Of a DNA stretch of 64,000 nucleotides, positions 21,001 to 27,559 are shown piece by piece; position 1 is the stretch's first letter, and every line of letters starts with the position of its first letter. Source of the DNA: Nevskiaceae bacterium (GTDB taxonomy: Bacteria > Pseudomonadota > Gammaproteobacteria > Steroidobacterales > Steroidobacteraceae). The translations under genes were made by a program, and so were the position numbers. The stretch spans positions 1 through 64,000 of the forward strand of contig VEQP01000006.1 of assembly GCA_018883185.1 (NCBI GenBank), written 5' to 3'. A model generated the notes under the pieces. That model did no database searches, had not been told where the DNA came from, and saw only the letters and a program-made list of their open reading frames with translations.

Positions 21001-21353
21001 GCAAGTTCAGTCTTTGCGGTCTCGAGCCGCGCAGCCAGGTCATTCGGGTCGACCCCTCGACTCTGCCGCGCGGTGCGCGCATGACGACCTCGAGCAATCG
21101 CAATCTCGGCGACGCCGGCAGCTTGTGGCTCGATCTGAAGAACGGCGAACTGCATCGTGCCGATTTCATTGAAGGCAGTTGCTCCCTGCCCGTGATCGAG
21201 CAAGTGAAGGCGCGTCGCGCCCAAGGCGAGATCCGCGCACCGGAAACCGAGCGCCGGGAGGGGCCTGCGCTGCGCTTCGAGAGTGAGGGGCCTGTGATCG
21301 GCCCGTTACGGCCGCGCACCCAGCCCGCGGGAGGTGCGCATGGCAAACCGTAA
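9054..21353 (+). CDS. Giant secreted repeat protein (4099 aa) with DUF11 and SdrD-B-like domains
   Basis: A Sec signal peptide (1-28, ending AWA) is followed by about eight DUF11/CARDB-type Ig-like domains (30-1148), many with a paired WxC...C pattern. Two SdrD-B-like modules start at 1151 and 1286. Seven A and six B modules then alternate (1415-2983) and three C modules follow (2984, 3110, 3232). The C-terminal region (about 3350-4099) has two DUF11-like domains, another prealbumin-like module, and a last module at 3943 (VFVDCNNNHVQDPEE). The A and C modules carry DxNxNG or DxDxDG loops that could bind calcium. There is no LPXTG, TonB or autotransporter barrel at the end; the tail is charged. 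The stop lies 14 bases inside the next gene. Extracellular stalk or adhesin is the inference; no enzymatic domain is seen. Confidence 0.9.
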   Translation: MIGRRVGNRSRPLAWVGVWALSSAAAWAADPQITSVADQPDPVTAGSTYTYTVGVANNDITAATNAVVTLTVPAGATFVSSTAPAGTTCQASGAGLVRCTLGTLGPNGLDVRSLRFVFRALGPGPATIAATANITADNDSNTNNNTQTATTTVNSGADLSLSKLDAPDPVTAGANVTYTLRASNAGPNAAGNLVLTDNLSGSTTFVSASGSGWSCSHANRVVTCTRPGPLAVGASAPEVTLVAKVTATGGTVTNSASIAPAAGAVADPDTTNNTATASTTVSAGADVRIAQKVVTSAVPATAGANVSFRIEPRNDGPSTATNVVVTDTLPAGWSFVSASGPNWSCSASGQTVSCTRASFPLGTTQDITVVAMAPPNADVGETGRRYTNTASISAAQSDPTPANNSGSVNIDVRPDGADLRVSKTKSPNPVAQGSEMVSEIRVTNNGPRTATGPIRVVERLNGETFVGVSGTGWTCSQNGDFVICDAANSTGTEPGLFRRLTITTRATASGTVTNEACASGTLPAGAAALGITGRAPLEGDPNSSNNCATAGVSSTVVRPDLAISKQTSTPTGGDKIVSSRESTVTYTLVVTNASSTSEDATGVRISDNVPAFISGRSRVTTPVVASVSAGSTAKFDCVVTAEKILCSQTAGVLARGQTVTIPIIVNRPLTEGSFTNTATVTNTREGDPNSANNSASDTVTIEPLADVQMTAKSVSPTSVKAGEIATFVLSYRNNGPSVAQNVTVTDTLTFPAGDPGFVVTEVTSSKGSCALTAGEVLNAAKASFTCSIGALANGEAQSITLRGRPIWQPGNAARTYGNTAVVATSTPESPDGTDGGNNSQSVSLPINPAGLDLLVNKDEDADPINFEAGATYLGYRVTVTNNGSSFGSGVGVTETMTPPAGKRIRFVCDTTVASGTSCNAPSLCSVTDVTSAPGAALPAFSCRVPAGDLTTGRAVGELAVNQSKTLFLRFQVLDDPSNTGDVYVNRARVFSNEPDAFPANDEDAESTSVRRRVDLAISKTPSLATVALRQPFNWLITVTNGGPANAQQVDVTDTLLPGTEITGPINWVRSQQSGSGTCTIAGLAITCTTGSLAVGGTVTITVPVRLVAYPPNGKQPNTAIVDTSPDKIGGVDTTPNDNSSTAEVLVTRSSLSGTVFQDRNRSGDNAGTPQDESTEPRIAGVLLRLTGTDAYGNAVDRTATTNSDGGFNFSNLSPADATGYSLTQTQPAAYVNGPVAPPASGAAAPSRGGTYARGALTGNSAYSGIVLGANETATRYNFPEVRRPTLSGQVYGDVNANGTRDSTDDNISGATVRLIDRQTSAVLATTTTDTNGAYAFAALDPLSSYVLEQPLPTQPAGLLNGPINPGRIGGATCTSGCTAQANTPAAGTDRIDLIDLASGDDGTAFNFGELVSTTISGTVYVDRNRNGVMNPVTPTGDGRIAGVRIKLFAGTACTGVAVAEQDTDAGGSYLFPNLTAGATYTVCETQPAGYADGVTNPGDGDTSALSNAITLRNLAVTGSRRNRFGEYAASLAGAVYQDTGAGVAANFNNGARDRGEAGIRAVPITLTGTDAAGNAVSLSAVTNDNGEFSFADLVAPNATGYTVTQGVIPAASGVFTDGKHTAGSAGGNIAVKNIISGVTLGAGAQASGYLFGKLAESGISGTVYLDRNRNDVIDDTPTDGRLGGVTVTLYSGTACAGTALASTQTNAVGGYTFTSAATGGTYTVCQTQPAGYGDGSVNPGNAASSPRANSITVTNLPASGSADNHFGERAATLSGFVYQDTGAGVLANYDNGRRDTGEAPIDDVPLTLTGVDAAGNTVQQSAVSADDGSFSFNDLLAPNAAGYTLTQGAIPAAAGVFLDGKNTAGSAGGTTPSRRVIGAIALAAGARAVDYLFGKLPNADISGTVYIDRNRNGRMDDRPIDGRVRNVTLTLHQGTSCSGAALATTTSNVEGDYLFDGLAAGASYTICQTQPTGYADGAVNPGVAAASSASNLITINELPSGNSPDNRFGEQVGSIAGSVYEDTGVGVVANFDNGRRDAGEAGIGNVPVTLTGTNALGTNVVLTTTTDDNGLFIFDDLLAAGAGGYTLAEGTIPTTAGVFTDGKDTAGSAGGSTAVKNSLGSIPLAAGVRATDYLFGELPDADISGTVYIDRNRNGVMDAVPTDGRIAGVLLSLYAGNSCSGVPLATTRTVTDGYFAFDTATTGAAYAICETQPAGYGEGVTTPGNGAASSANNLVTIASLPAAGSFDNRFGEQVATLSGSVYEDSGAGTEANFNNGRRDTGEGGLEGVTITLSGIDQGGANVSLAVRTDANGDFRFEDLLSPSVAGYTVTEGAIPSSLGQFLDGKDTVGSAGGGRATKNAIDSIPLAAGSAATGYLFGELYDPEISGTVYLDRNRNGVLDAVPTDARLAGVSLRLYSGSACVGEVVGTTTTDADGVYRFTQPAAGGTYAVCQIQPVNYGDGSVNPGTSARSPAANTIVVSGLPRAGSTANDFGERGAALTGAVYVDFSSATPANTDNGRRDTGEAGLSGVPVTLNGTDAEGAAVARSTTSGAEGNFRFDDLPAAGSRGYTVGIGAVPASLGKFLDGRDTAGSVGGDVSVENAISSVVLGGGVIATDYLFGKLPDADIRGTVYIDRNRNGLLDATPTDTRLAGVTVALHEGAGSCAGVPLETTVTDADGDFVLVKGAAGRAYSICQTQPVGYADGAVNPGTAAASSAANIITIAQLPSSGSDANFFGEQLGALMGSVYRDTGAGISANFDNGSRDTGEEGIESVPVVLTGTDRRGNAVSLSTVTDGNGEFAFADLIEADAAGYRVTQGAIPTAVGRFVDGIDTAGSAGGSTAIKNAVIAIPLGAGVQARNYLFGKLPDSEISGTVYLDRNRNGVQDALPVDGRLAGVTLRLHLGNSCSGSVLATTTTDAEGDFAFSNGSVGGTYTVCQVQPAAYADGAINPGLAAVSTAGNTVTINDLPVTGSSDNRFGEYAGSLSGRVFLDDNNDGLRQAEERGIAAVEISLSGTDIEGGVIERSVQTDADGAFTFIDLRTADAAGYVLSEPLQPVVDGVTTLDGRSTAGSAGGTATAVTRTPSQIAAIALGAGVRAVDYQFAELLPVSLAGRVFLDLDDDGRFDLPDDSGLAGVGIVVTGTDDLGARIDLDTETLSDGTYSVTGLRPGTYTVLQPQQPEGTANGKTVAGSAGGNTTAPDETPSAIRDIALLRSAASSTGNDFAEISSAASVSGRVWLDNDNDGRIGAAESGIAGVTLELSGVDTAGRIIERSTETDATGAYGFSQLPPGTYRIRQPLQPLDTVNGITVAGSAGGVATLPVVTPSAITEIALTPGAESTANNFGEIRTSADLRVDKSHAENIFTVSKNANYTLTVRNAGELSTSGEYTVRDRLPTGLTLTATPTGTGWQCTGAAGETSFTCTSAAPLAAGSTAAPIKAVAAVGAAAVNASPVSNAVLVEGGGEIEARRPSVTERESFERDPARLPSCTGVAEFNACRDTEDVQLAAALTGSVWFDIGTVARQLDAGDQPREGWRVELVERTATGETVVARTTTGRDGRYSLDELIPNVDYALRFREPTSNVVFAYPVNGEAGAGSSGTACAAQSVKTGASSCIDAEAAPQLLVRLAPGTTLRQQSLPIDPSGVVYDSGLRTPVPGARVTLTPQGSCSGWTPAAHIVGGGLGGYAITGNAISMTVGSDGYYQFLFSPSAPASCNFSLTVTPPAGFVFQSRLIEPTAGPLSPAGGVGSYFSVQPQAGPPTGPVGTATTYYLSLSGGSRGANILRNHIPLDPELPSGIALAKTGDKSMAELGDSVRYSLTFSVTAGALPRQVTVVDRLPAGFTYIPGTATVDDVPIADPQGNVGPRLAFNLGKTPGNRQQVLRYRARVGVGAMEGDGINRATAVVCGVPSGCVDGSFTPLRGSGTTDEARYRVRVSGGVFGTEACLLGKVFVDCNNNHVQDPEEIGIPGVRLVLSEGTQLIADSEGKFSLCGLEPRSQVIRVDPSTLPRGARMTTSSNRNLGDAGSLWLDLKNGELHRADFIEGSCSLPVIEQVKARRAQGEIRAPETERREGPALRFESEGPVIGPLRPRTQPAGGAHGKP
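9141..12497 (+). repeat. Tandem DUF11-type domains, about eight copies
   Basis: Within the giant protein, residues 30-1148 hold successive units of about 130-150 residues. Each begins near a phrase such as ADLSLSK, ADVRIAQK, ADLRVSK, LAISKQT, ADVQMTAK, LDLLVNK or VDLAISK and ends near DPNSxNN. The units are clearly related but diverged, unlike the later A/B modules, so this array is older. Confidence 0.8.
13296..18002 (+). repeat. 242-residue two-module (A+B) tandem repeat
   Basis: Module A starts at the Ile/Val of ISGTVYxDRNRNG, at bases 13296, 14028, 14754, 15480, 16206, 16932 and 17661. The steps are 732, 726, 726, 726, 726 and 729 bases. Module B (LSGxVYxDTGAG...ANFDNGRRDTGEAG) begins 114-116 residues after each of the first six A modules and is about 128 residues long. 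Each B module ends with DGKDTAGSAGG and a YLFGxL linker into the next A. The constant period with few indels points to duplication of the A+B pair as one unit. Confidence 0.9.
18003..19103 (+). repeat. Three C-type SdrD-B-like modules
   Basis: Modules start at LSGRVFLDDNNDG (18003), LAGRVFLDLDDDG (18381) and VSGRVWLDNDNDG (18747), spaced 126 and 122 residues. They differ from A and B by acidic DxDxDG loops, which fit calcium binding, and by the shared phrase AGSAGGxxT before the next linker. Confidence 0.8.
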
Positions 21354-24300
21354 GCCCACGTCGTCGTTGCCCGCCCGCCCGACGTATGGCGCCATCCCGG
21401 CGTTTGCCTTGGGGTTGGTGCTTTGCCCCATGGCCGCGCTGGCTGCGCCGCCCACCGGCTTGCCCACCGACGTGACGTATACGCCGATGCAACCAGGGAG
21501 CGCGCTGCTGCATCCACGCCAGGCTAGCGATCGAGAGCAGGGTGACGTCGCCCGCATCGTCGTCGAGGTCGATCGCAACGCGGTGCCCGCGGATGGTCAG
21601 AGCCCGGTGCAATTCACCGTGCGTGTATACGATGCCGATGGCAAACCGTTGCGCGGCGAAGTGTTTGCGACACTCGAGCATTCGGGCGGGCGAATTTTGC
21701 TGCCCGAGGCCCGCACGGACGAGGCGGGGCCACGCGGTCGAGATGCGGACCGTGCGACGCCTGGCGTGCAGTGGAAGATTCGCGACGGCCTCGGTCAGTT
21801 CACGCTGCTCGCTCCTGCTGAAGCGCAGGATGTACGCATCCGCGTCACGGTGGGTGAGCAGGTGGCTGCCGGAGCAGTGAGTTTCGTGCCCGAGATGCGC
21901 GAGATGATTGCTGCGGGCTTGATCGAGGGTATCGTCAACTTCCGTGACAAGGCGTTGATCAATCGGCCGCGTCGCAACGATGGTTTCGAGCAGCAGATCG
22001 AGGCCTGGTCGCGCGAATTCAACGGCGGCAAAGCCAACGCAGCAGCTCGAGCCGCGTTTTATCTCAAGGGCACGATCCGCGGTGACCTGTTGCTAACCGC
22101 TGCCTACGACTCCGATAAAGACACGCGGACGCGCCTGCTACGCGACATTCGTCCGGACGAGATCTACCCGGTCTACGGTGACGCCTCGCTGCGCAGCTTC
22201 GATGCGGCATCGGGCAGTCGTTTGTACGTGCGCATCGATCGCAACAAGAGTTATCTGCTGTTTGGCGATTTCGTCACGGGTGACGGGTTTTCGCAGCCCA
22301 TCGGTCAAGGCACTGTCGGCTCGCTCAAGCAGCGCAGCCTCGGCGCCTATAACCGCACGGCCACCGGCGCTCGCTTTCATCACGAGCAAGGCAACGTCAG
22401 CGGCAATCTGTTCGTGTTCAACGACTCGTTGCGTGCCGTCATCGAGGAGTTTGCGAGTCAGGGCTCGGGCCCTTATGCGCTACGTAACAACGAGGTACTC
22501 GAAGGCAGCGACAAGGTGGAGGTGATCGTGCGCGATCGCAATCAACCTTCGCGTATTGTCAGCGTGCGGGCGTTGGCACGACTCATTGACTACAGCTTCG
22601 AACCGTTTTCGGGGCGAATTTTGCTCGCGAGCCTGCTGCCGGCTTTCGATAGCGATCTGAACCCTGTATCGCTGCGGGTCAGTTACGAGGTCGATCAGGG
22701 TGGCACGGATTTCTGGGCGGGCGGTGGCGATCTGCAGTGGCGTATCGCCGAGTCGCTCGAGCTCGGTGCCGGTTACGTGGACGATCGCAATCCACTGGCG
22801 CCCTACGAATTACGCAGTGCAAATGCGACGTTCCGTCTTGGCCAACGCAGCGTGTTGGTTACCGAATACGCTGATTCCACGAGCACGGTGAACACCAATC
22901 CGAGCAACCAGATGGTGACGCCGGCTCTTGCGACGGCGGTGGGTGAGGTACGCGGCGAGGCGCTGAGAGCCGAGTTCGTGCATCAGGGTGAACGCAGTGA
23001 CGCGCGTGTGTTCTACGGCCGCTCGGATCCGACGTTCAACAATCCCGCAGCGCCGCTGCAAGGCGGTCGCGAGGAAACATTTGCCGAAGGCGGCGTGCGA
23101 ATCACCGACGTGCTGCGGCTCTACGCCGGATACTGGCGCAGTGCCGATCGCAATCCGGGCGGTGGCGAACGGGAGTCTAGTAGTGCCGGGCTGCGTTGGG
23201 ACCTGAGCTCGGCGCTGACTCTCGATGCAGGTGTGCGGCAGCATCAGGAACTAACCGGCACGCAGGGCAATGGTTTTTTGATCGCGCCCTTCGGTTCCAC
23301 CGCCGGGCTCTCCGGCAGTCTGCTCGGCGGACCCACGGGCGGTGCGCTAGGCTTCGGTGCACAAGTGCTCGATCCTGCCACCGGTTTGCCGATCATCGAG
23401 CAGGGCGGGCTTGCGCCAGCCATTTCCACGTTGCCGGCGGGTACGCGGCTCGATTCCGATTCCGCGCGACTCGGTGCGGCGTGGCGAGTGCACGAACGTG
23501 TCCGGCTCGGTGCCGAGTACGAATCCGACATCGGCGGCGATGATCGGCAGCGGACTGCGGTTGGTGCCGACTGGGCCGTGGCGGAGCGGACGCGCCTGTA
23601 TGGCCGCTACGAGCGACAGGAAGGCTGGATTCAACTTGGCGGCGTTACCGATGCCGGGCGCGAAGCATCGGCTTGGGCCTTCGGCGTCGAAAGCACTTAT
23701 CTTCGCGACACGCAGTTGTTCAGTGAATACCGTTTGCGTGACGCGGTGTCTGGCCGTGATTTGCAGTTGGCCTCCGGCATCCAGCATGGGTGGGATGTGC
23801 GCGAAGGTTTGCGCGTGTCGGCCGGTTACGAGCAGATCGACGTGATGAGTGGCGAGACCGCGCGTACCAGTGCCGTTGCGCTCGGCGCCGACTACACGGC
23901 ACATCCACTGTGGCGCGGCAGCACGCGAGTCGAGTTGCGTCGCTCCGGTGATGTGGGCAGCACACCGACCGACGACAGCTTCGACACCGTGCTGTGGCAG
24001 CTGATGCTGGCCCGCAAGCTCGATCGCGATTGGACCCTGCTGGCGCGCAATTACCTCCTGCGTACTCGCTATGTGGCGCGCGGCAGTCTGCTGCAGGATC
24101 GCGCCCAGCTCGGTGTCGCGTTCCGCGATACCGACACTAACCGCGTTAACGCTCTCGCCAAGCTCGAATACAAGATCGAAGACGATGCCACCAATGCGCT
24201 GGTAGGCGACTTGTCGAGCCGTGCCTGGATACTGTCGGCACACGCGGACTGGCATCCGTCGCGGCCTTGGTGGGTCACCACGCGCGTGGCTGGAAAGTGG

Positions 24301-24648
24301 CAGAAGGATCGCTTCGAGCGTGGCGTGCGAGACTCGTTCCGTGCTCATCTGCTTGCAGGCCGTGTGGTGTACGACCTTAGCGAGAACTGGGACGTGGGTG
24401 TCATGGCGTCCGCCCAGTTCGGTCAGCGCGGTGCGATGCAAAGTGCTTATGGTTTCGAGGTCGGCTATCTGCTGCGGCAGAACCTATGGTTGTCGGCGGG
24501 CGTTAACGCCACCGGCTTCGAGGGGGACGCGGACCTCGTCGGCTACGAGTACACGCGCGCGGGCGTGTACCTGCGCCTGCGTTTCAAGTTCGACGAACAC
24601 CTGTTTAAAGGGTCCGACCGCGAGGTCAACCGGAGTCTCGATCGATGA
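21340..24648 (+). CDS. Large predicted outer-membrane beta-barrel with N-terminal Ig-like (Big-1-type) domain
   Basis: The protein has 1102 residues. The signal peptide is about 1-35 (ending ALA). Residues 70-185 read like a bacterial Ig-like domain of invasin type (VDRNAVPADGQSPVQFTVRV, then GQFTLLAPAEAQDVRIRVTV). From about 195 to the end there are many alternating amphipathic strands, with frequent YxxR/ExxR patterns and aromatic girdle residues, ending in GVYLRLRFKFDEHLF. This fits a barrel of more than 20 strands. No TonB box or plug domain is recognised. The ATG at 21340 has GGGAGG 5 bases upstream and overlaps the giant gene by 14 bases. The stop overlaps the OmpA-like gene by 4 bases. 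A role as the export pore or anchor for the giant protein is inference. Confidence 0.8.
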   Translation: MANRKPTSSLPARPTYGAIPAFALGLVLCPMAALAAPPTGLPTDVTYTPMQPGSALLHPRQASDREQGDVARIVVEVDRNAVPADGQSPVQFTVRVYDADGKPLRGEVFATLEHSGGRILLPEARTDEAGPRGRDADRATPGVQWKIRDGLGQFTLLAPAEAQDVRIRVTVGEQVAAGAVSFVPEMREMIAAGLIEGIVNFRDKALINRPRRNDGFEQQIEAWSREFNGGKANAAARAAFYLKGTIRGDLLLTAAYDSDKDTRTRLLRDIRPDEIYPVYGDASLRSFDAASGSRLYVRIDRNKSYLLFGDFVTGDGFSQPIGQGTVGSLKQRSLGAYNRTATGARFHHEQGNVSGNLFVFNDSLRAVIEEFASQGSGPYALRNNEVLEGSDKVEVIVRDRNQPSRIVSVRALARLIDYSFEPFSGRILLASLLPAFDSDLNPVSLRVSYEVDQGGTDFWAGGGDLQWRIAESLELGAGYVDDRNPLAPYELRSANATFRLGQRSVLVTEYADSTSTVNTNPSNQMVTPALATAVGEVRGEALRAEFVHQGERSDARVFYGRSDPTFNNPAAPLQGGREETFAEGGVRITDVLRLYAGYWRSADRNPGGGERESSSAGLRWDLSSALTLDAGVRQHQELTGTQGNGFLIAPFGSTAGLSGSLLGGPTGGALGFGAQVLDPATGLPIIEQGGLAPAISTLPAGTRLDSDSARLGAAWRVHERVRLGAEYESDIGGDDRQRTAVGADWAVAERTRLYGRYERQEGWIQLGGVTDAGREASAWAFGVESTYLRDTQLFSEYRLRDAVSGRDLQLASGIQHGWDVREGLRVSAGYEQIDVMSGETARTSAVALGADYTAHPLWRGSTRVELRRSGDVGSTPTDDSFDTVLWQLMLARKLDRDWTLLARNYLLRTRYVARGSLLQDRAQLGVAFRDTDTNRVNALAKLEYKIEDDATNALVGDLSSRAWILSAHADWHPSRPWWVTTRVAGKWQKDRFERGVRDSFRAHLLAGRVVYDLSENWDVGVMASAQFGQRGAMQSAYGFEVGYLLRQNLWLSAGVNATGFEGDADLVGYEYTRAGVYLRLRFKFDEHLFKGSDREVNRSLDR

Positions 24649-25709
24649 AAATCCCGTTCCTCTTGCTCGTGATGTTGGCTGCCGGCAGCGCCGTCGCGAC
24701 CGAGGCGCAGCTTGCGCCACCGGCGCAGCGCATCAGCGATGCCGTCATCCAGACTGATCACGATGCGTACCTTCGTATCCAGCAGCGCATCAAGGCGCTC
24801 AACGATGGCGGTCGACGCGTTGCCGACTACCACCTCTCGAAGGCGCAATGCTGGCTGGACGTCAGCTTCCACGAATACACCCGCAATGATCGCGGTCCGT
24901 TTCCTCAGGCGGCTCTCGCCGAGAGTGAAAAGCTCATCCTTGCGATGGAGCAGGGTGTCACGCCTATGTCTGACGAGACGCCGCTCGTCGGCGAAGCGGT
25001 GCGTTTGCGCGAAGATCTCTGGGCGCGCGCCCGCGCGTTGCGCGACACCGCCGGATTTCAATGTGCAGCCCAAAGCACCGCCTGTGCGGAGGTCGAACTG
25101 GTCCACGCCGGCAACGAGCATGCGCAGCAGCAGTGGCGACATGCCAAACCCTATGTGCAAATTGCCGAAGACTTGCTGGCTCGCGCCGCCCGTGAGGCGG
25201 GAGCGTGCGAGACGGCCTCTGTGTCGGCCTCTGCGGTTGCGCTGGTACCGCGAAGTGTCGCTGAAAGCCCCGCAGCCGAGCAGCCTGCAACTCCTGCCGC
25301 CGCGGTGCAATCGCGCGAGCTCATGCTGGTCGTCGAACTGGTCTTTGCCTTCGACAAGTCGACGCTCCCTGACCTGCGACCGGGCAGTCGTCTGCAACTC
25401 GATGCGCTGCTCGAACGCTTGCATCGCGAGCAATGGGTGCTCGATGGTATCGAACTCGTCGGCCATGCCGATCGGCTGAATCGCACCGGTAACAATGCTT
25501 ACAACGAGCGTTTGGCCGAGAGGCGCGTACAGACGATACGCGAGGAGTTGCTGCGCCGTGGCATCGACGCTATGAAGATCAGTACCCGCGCTGCCGGTGA
25601 CCGCGAACAAGTCGTCACTTGCGAGGGCATCCGTGACCCGGCGGAGCTGCGCAATTGCCTCTTACCCAACCGGCGCGTCGAGCTGGTGCTACGTGCCCGC
25701 ATGCGTTGA
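24645..25709 (+). CDS. OmpA-family peptidoglycan-binding protein
   Basis: The 354-residue protein has a signal peptide (1-19, MKIPFLLLVMLAAGSAVAT) and a helical periplasmic region (about 25-190) with three Cys. A Pro/Ala linker (205-225) leads to a C-terminal OmpA-like domain (about 230-350). That domain shows FAFDKSTL, LVGHADRLN, LAERRVQTIREEL and the closing NRRVELVL; the Asp and Arg are the residues that usually hold diaminopimelate. There is no barrel domain of its own and no lipobox. As third gene of the overlapping trio (ATGA junction) it probably ties the outer-membrane partner to the cell wall. The partnership is inferred from gene order. Confidence 0.88.
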   Translation: MKIPFLLLVMLAAGSAVATEAQLAPPAQRISDAVIQTDHDAYLRIQQRIKALNDGGRRVADYHLSKAQCWLDVSFHEYTRNDRGPFPQAALAESEKLILAMEQGVTPMSDETPLVGEAVRLREDLWARARALRDTAGFQCAAQSTACAEVELVHAGNEHAQQQWRHAKPYVQIAEDLLARAAREAGACETASVSASAVALVPRSVAESPAAEQPATPAAAVQSRELMLVVELVFAFDKSTLPDLRPGSRLQLDALLERLHREQWVLDGIELVGHADRLNRTGNNAYNERLAERRVQTIREELLRRGIDAMKISTRAAGDREQVVTCEGIRDPAELRNCLLPNRRVELVLRARMR

Positions 25710-25802
25710 GCCGGCGTTTCTCGGGTAGTTCACCGGAAATGGACGCATCGCTGCGCAACCCGTAAGTATCGCGCTGCTTGCGCTGCGGCGTAGTATCGGC
25801 GC

Positions 25803-27545
25803 ATGAACAGCTTGATCAAGACCTTGACCTGTGTTGCCTTGTGGTGCTCGGCTGCAGTCCTGCAGGCGAGCGGCTTCGAGGTGCAGTTGCCGGCAAACTT
25901 TCGTGACGGTGCGCAAGATGGTCGCCTGCTGCTGATTCTCGCCCCGGCCGAGCAATCGCCCGGGCGGGAACCGCGCGAGCTCGTCAATTGGGACGGGGAC
26001 GCCATCCCGTTCTTCGGTCTCGACGTCGACGGCTGGCGCCCCGGCACTACACGTGCGGTAGACGATGCCGCCTTCGGCTTTCCCATCCGCCAACTCACGA
26101 AGCTGCCGCCCGGTAGCTACCGTGTTCAGGCGTTTCTCAACCGCTATGAAACCTTCCGCATGGGCGATGGGCGCGTCTTGAAGCTTGCGCCCGACAAGGG
26201 CGAGGGCCAGCAATGGCGCGAGAAGCCCGGTAATGTTTACTCCAAACCGCTCACGCTGCGCTGGAATGGCAGTGTGTGGAGCACGATTAACGGAGCGCCG
26301 CCGCCGCGTCTTACGCTCAGCGAGATGATCCCTCCGGTCGCGACATTCAAAGAAACCCCCTGGGTCAAGTACGTACGCATCCGCAGCGAGCGGTTGTCGA
26401 AGTTTTGGGGTCGCGACATGTACTTGGCCGCGTTCGTTACCTTGCCCGCGGGTTTCAACGAGCACCCTGCGGCACGCTACCCGCTGGCCATCAATCACGG
26501 CCATTTTCCCGCGAAGCCTTCGAGTTGGCGCGAATCGCCGCCCGATCCCAATCTCGCCCCCGAATACAGCAAGCGTTTCAAACTCGAAGGCTACAACCGC
26601 ATCCAGCAGCAACTCGAGTGGGAGTTGTTCCAAGCTTGGACGGGCAAGGGCTTCCCGCGGATGTTGCTGGTTGAAATCCAGCACCCGACACCGTTCTACG
26701 ACGATTCCTATGGCGTGAATTCCGCCAACAATGGTCCGTACGGTGACGCGATCCAGTACGAGCTCATTCCGGAAATCGAAAAGCGCTTCCGCGGCATCGG
26801 CGAGGGCTGGGCGCGGGTTGTGTTTGGCGGCAGCACCGGTGGCTGGATCGCCATGGCCGTGCAGATGTTTTATCCCGATGAGTACAACGGTGCCTGGGTC
26901 GCGTGTCCCGATCCCATCGATTTCCGTCACTACATGACGGTCAACATTTACGAGGACAAGAACGCCTACTACATGCCAAATCGATTCAAGCGTACGCCAC
27001 GGCCAGCGCATCGTAACTGGCTCGGCCACATCGATACGACCATCGAAGAAAACAATCTTTGGGAATACGCTTTAGGTACTAAGGGCCGCTCGGGCGATCA
27101 GTGGGACGTCTGGGAGTCGGTGTACTCGCCCATCGGCGATGATGGCTATCCGCGCCGCATCTGGGATCGGCTGACCGGCGAGATCGACCCTGTCACCACC
27201 GCGTATTGGCGTGACAACTACGATCTTGGCCATATCCTGCGCCGAGACTGGGCGAAACTCGGACCCAAGCTGCGCGGCAAGTTGCGGATCTACGCGGGTG
27301 ACATGGACAACTACTACCTCAACAACGCGGTTTACGTGGTCGAGGAGTTTCTACGCAACGCCCAACCGGCTGCCGAGGCCGTGATCGACTACGGCGATCG
27401 CGATGAGCATTGCTGGAACGGTGATCACACCCGGCCGAATGCCGAGTCGCGGTTGCGCTATGTGCAGATGGTGCTGCCGTGGGCGGCCGAGCGCATGCTG
27501 ATGACGGCACCGAAGGGCGCTGACGTGCGAAGTTGGCGCTACTGA
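25803..27545 (+). CDS. Secreted alpha/beta-hydrolase, esterase (esterase D-like) family
   Basis: The 580-residue protein has a signal peptide at about 1-23. An N-terminal beta-rich region (24-170) precedes a putative-esterase alpha/beta-hydrolase domain. The nucleophile motif is GGSTGG with Ser344. Candidate acid and base residues lie in YAGDMDNYYLN and DRDEHCWNGDH near the C-terminus. The substrate is unknown. It lies 93 bases after the OmpA-like gene on the same strand, with no hairpin between, so read-through from the surface operon is possible. It converges on trkH with a 14-base gap. Confidence 0.75.
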   Translation: MNSLIKTLTCVALWCSAAVLQASGFEVQLPANFRDGAQDGRLLLILAPAEQSPGREPRELVNWDGDAIPFFGLDVDGWRPGTTRAVDDAAFGFPIRQLTKLPPGSYRVQAFLNRYETFRMGDGRVLKLAPDKGEGQQWREKPGNVYSKPLTLRWNGSVWSTINGAPPPRLTLSEMIPPVATFKETPWVKYVRIRSERLSKFWGRDMYLAAFVTLPAGFNEHPAARYPLAINHGHFPAKPSSWRESPPDPNLAPEYSKRFKLEGYNRIQQQLEWELFQAWTGKGFPRMLLVEIQHPTPFYDDSYGVNSANNGPYGDAIQYELIPEIEKRFRGIGEGWARVVFGGSTGGWIAMAVQMFYPDEYNGAWVACPDPIDFRHYMTVNIYEDKNAYYMPNRFKRTPRPAHRNWLGHIDTTIEENNLWEYALGTKGRSGDQWDVWESVYSPIGDDGYPRRIWDRLTGEIDPVTTAYWRDNYDLGHILRRDWAKLGPKLRGKLRIYAGDMDNYYLNNAVYVVEEFLRNAQPAAEAVIDYGDRDEHCWNGDHTRPNAESRLRYVQMVLPWAAERMLMTAPKGADVRSWRY

Positions 27546-27559
27546 CCTGCGAAAACGTG

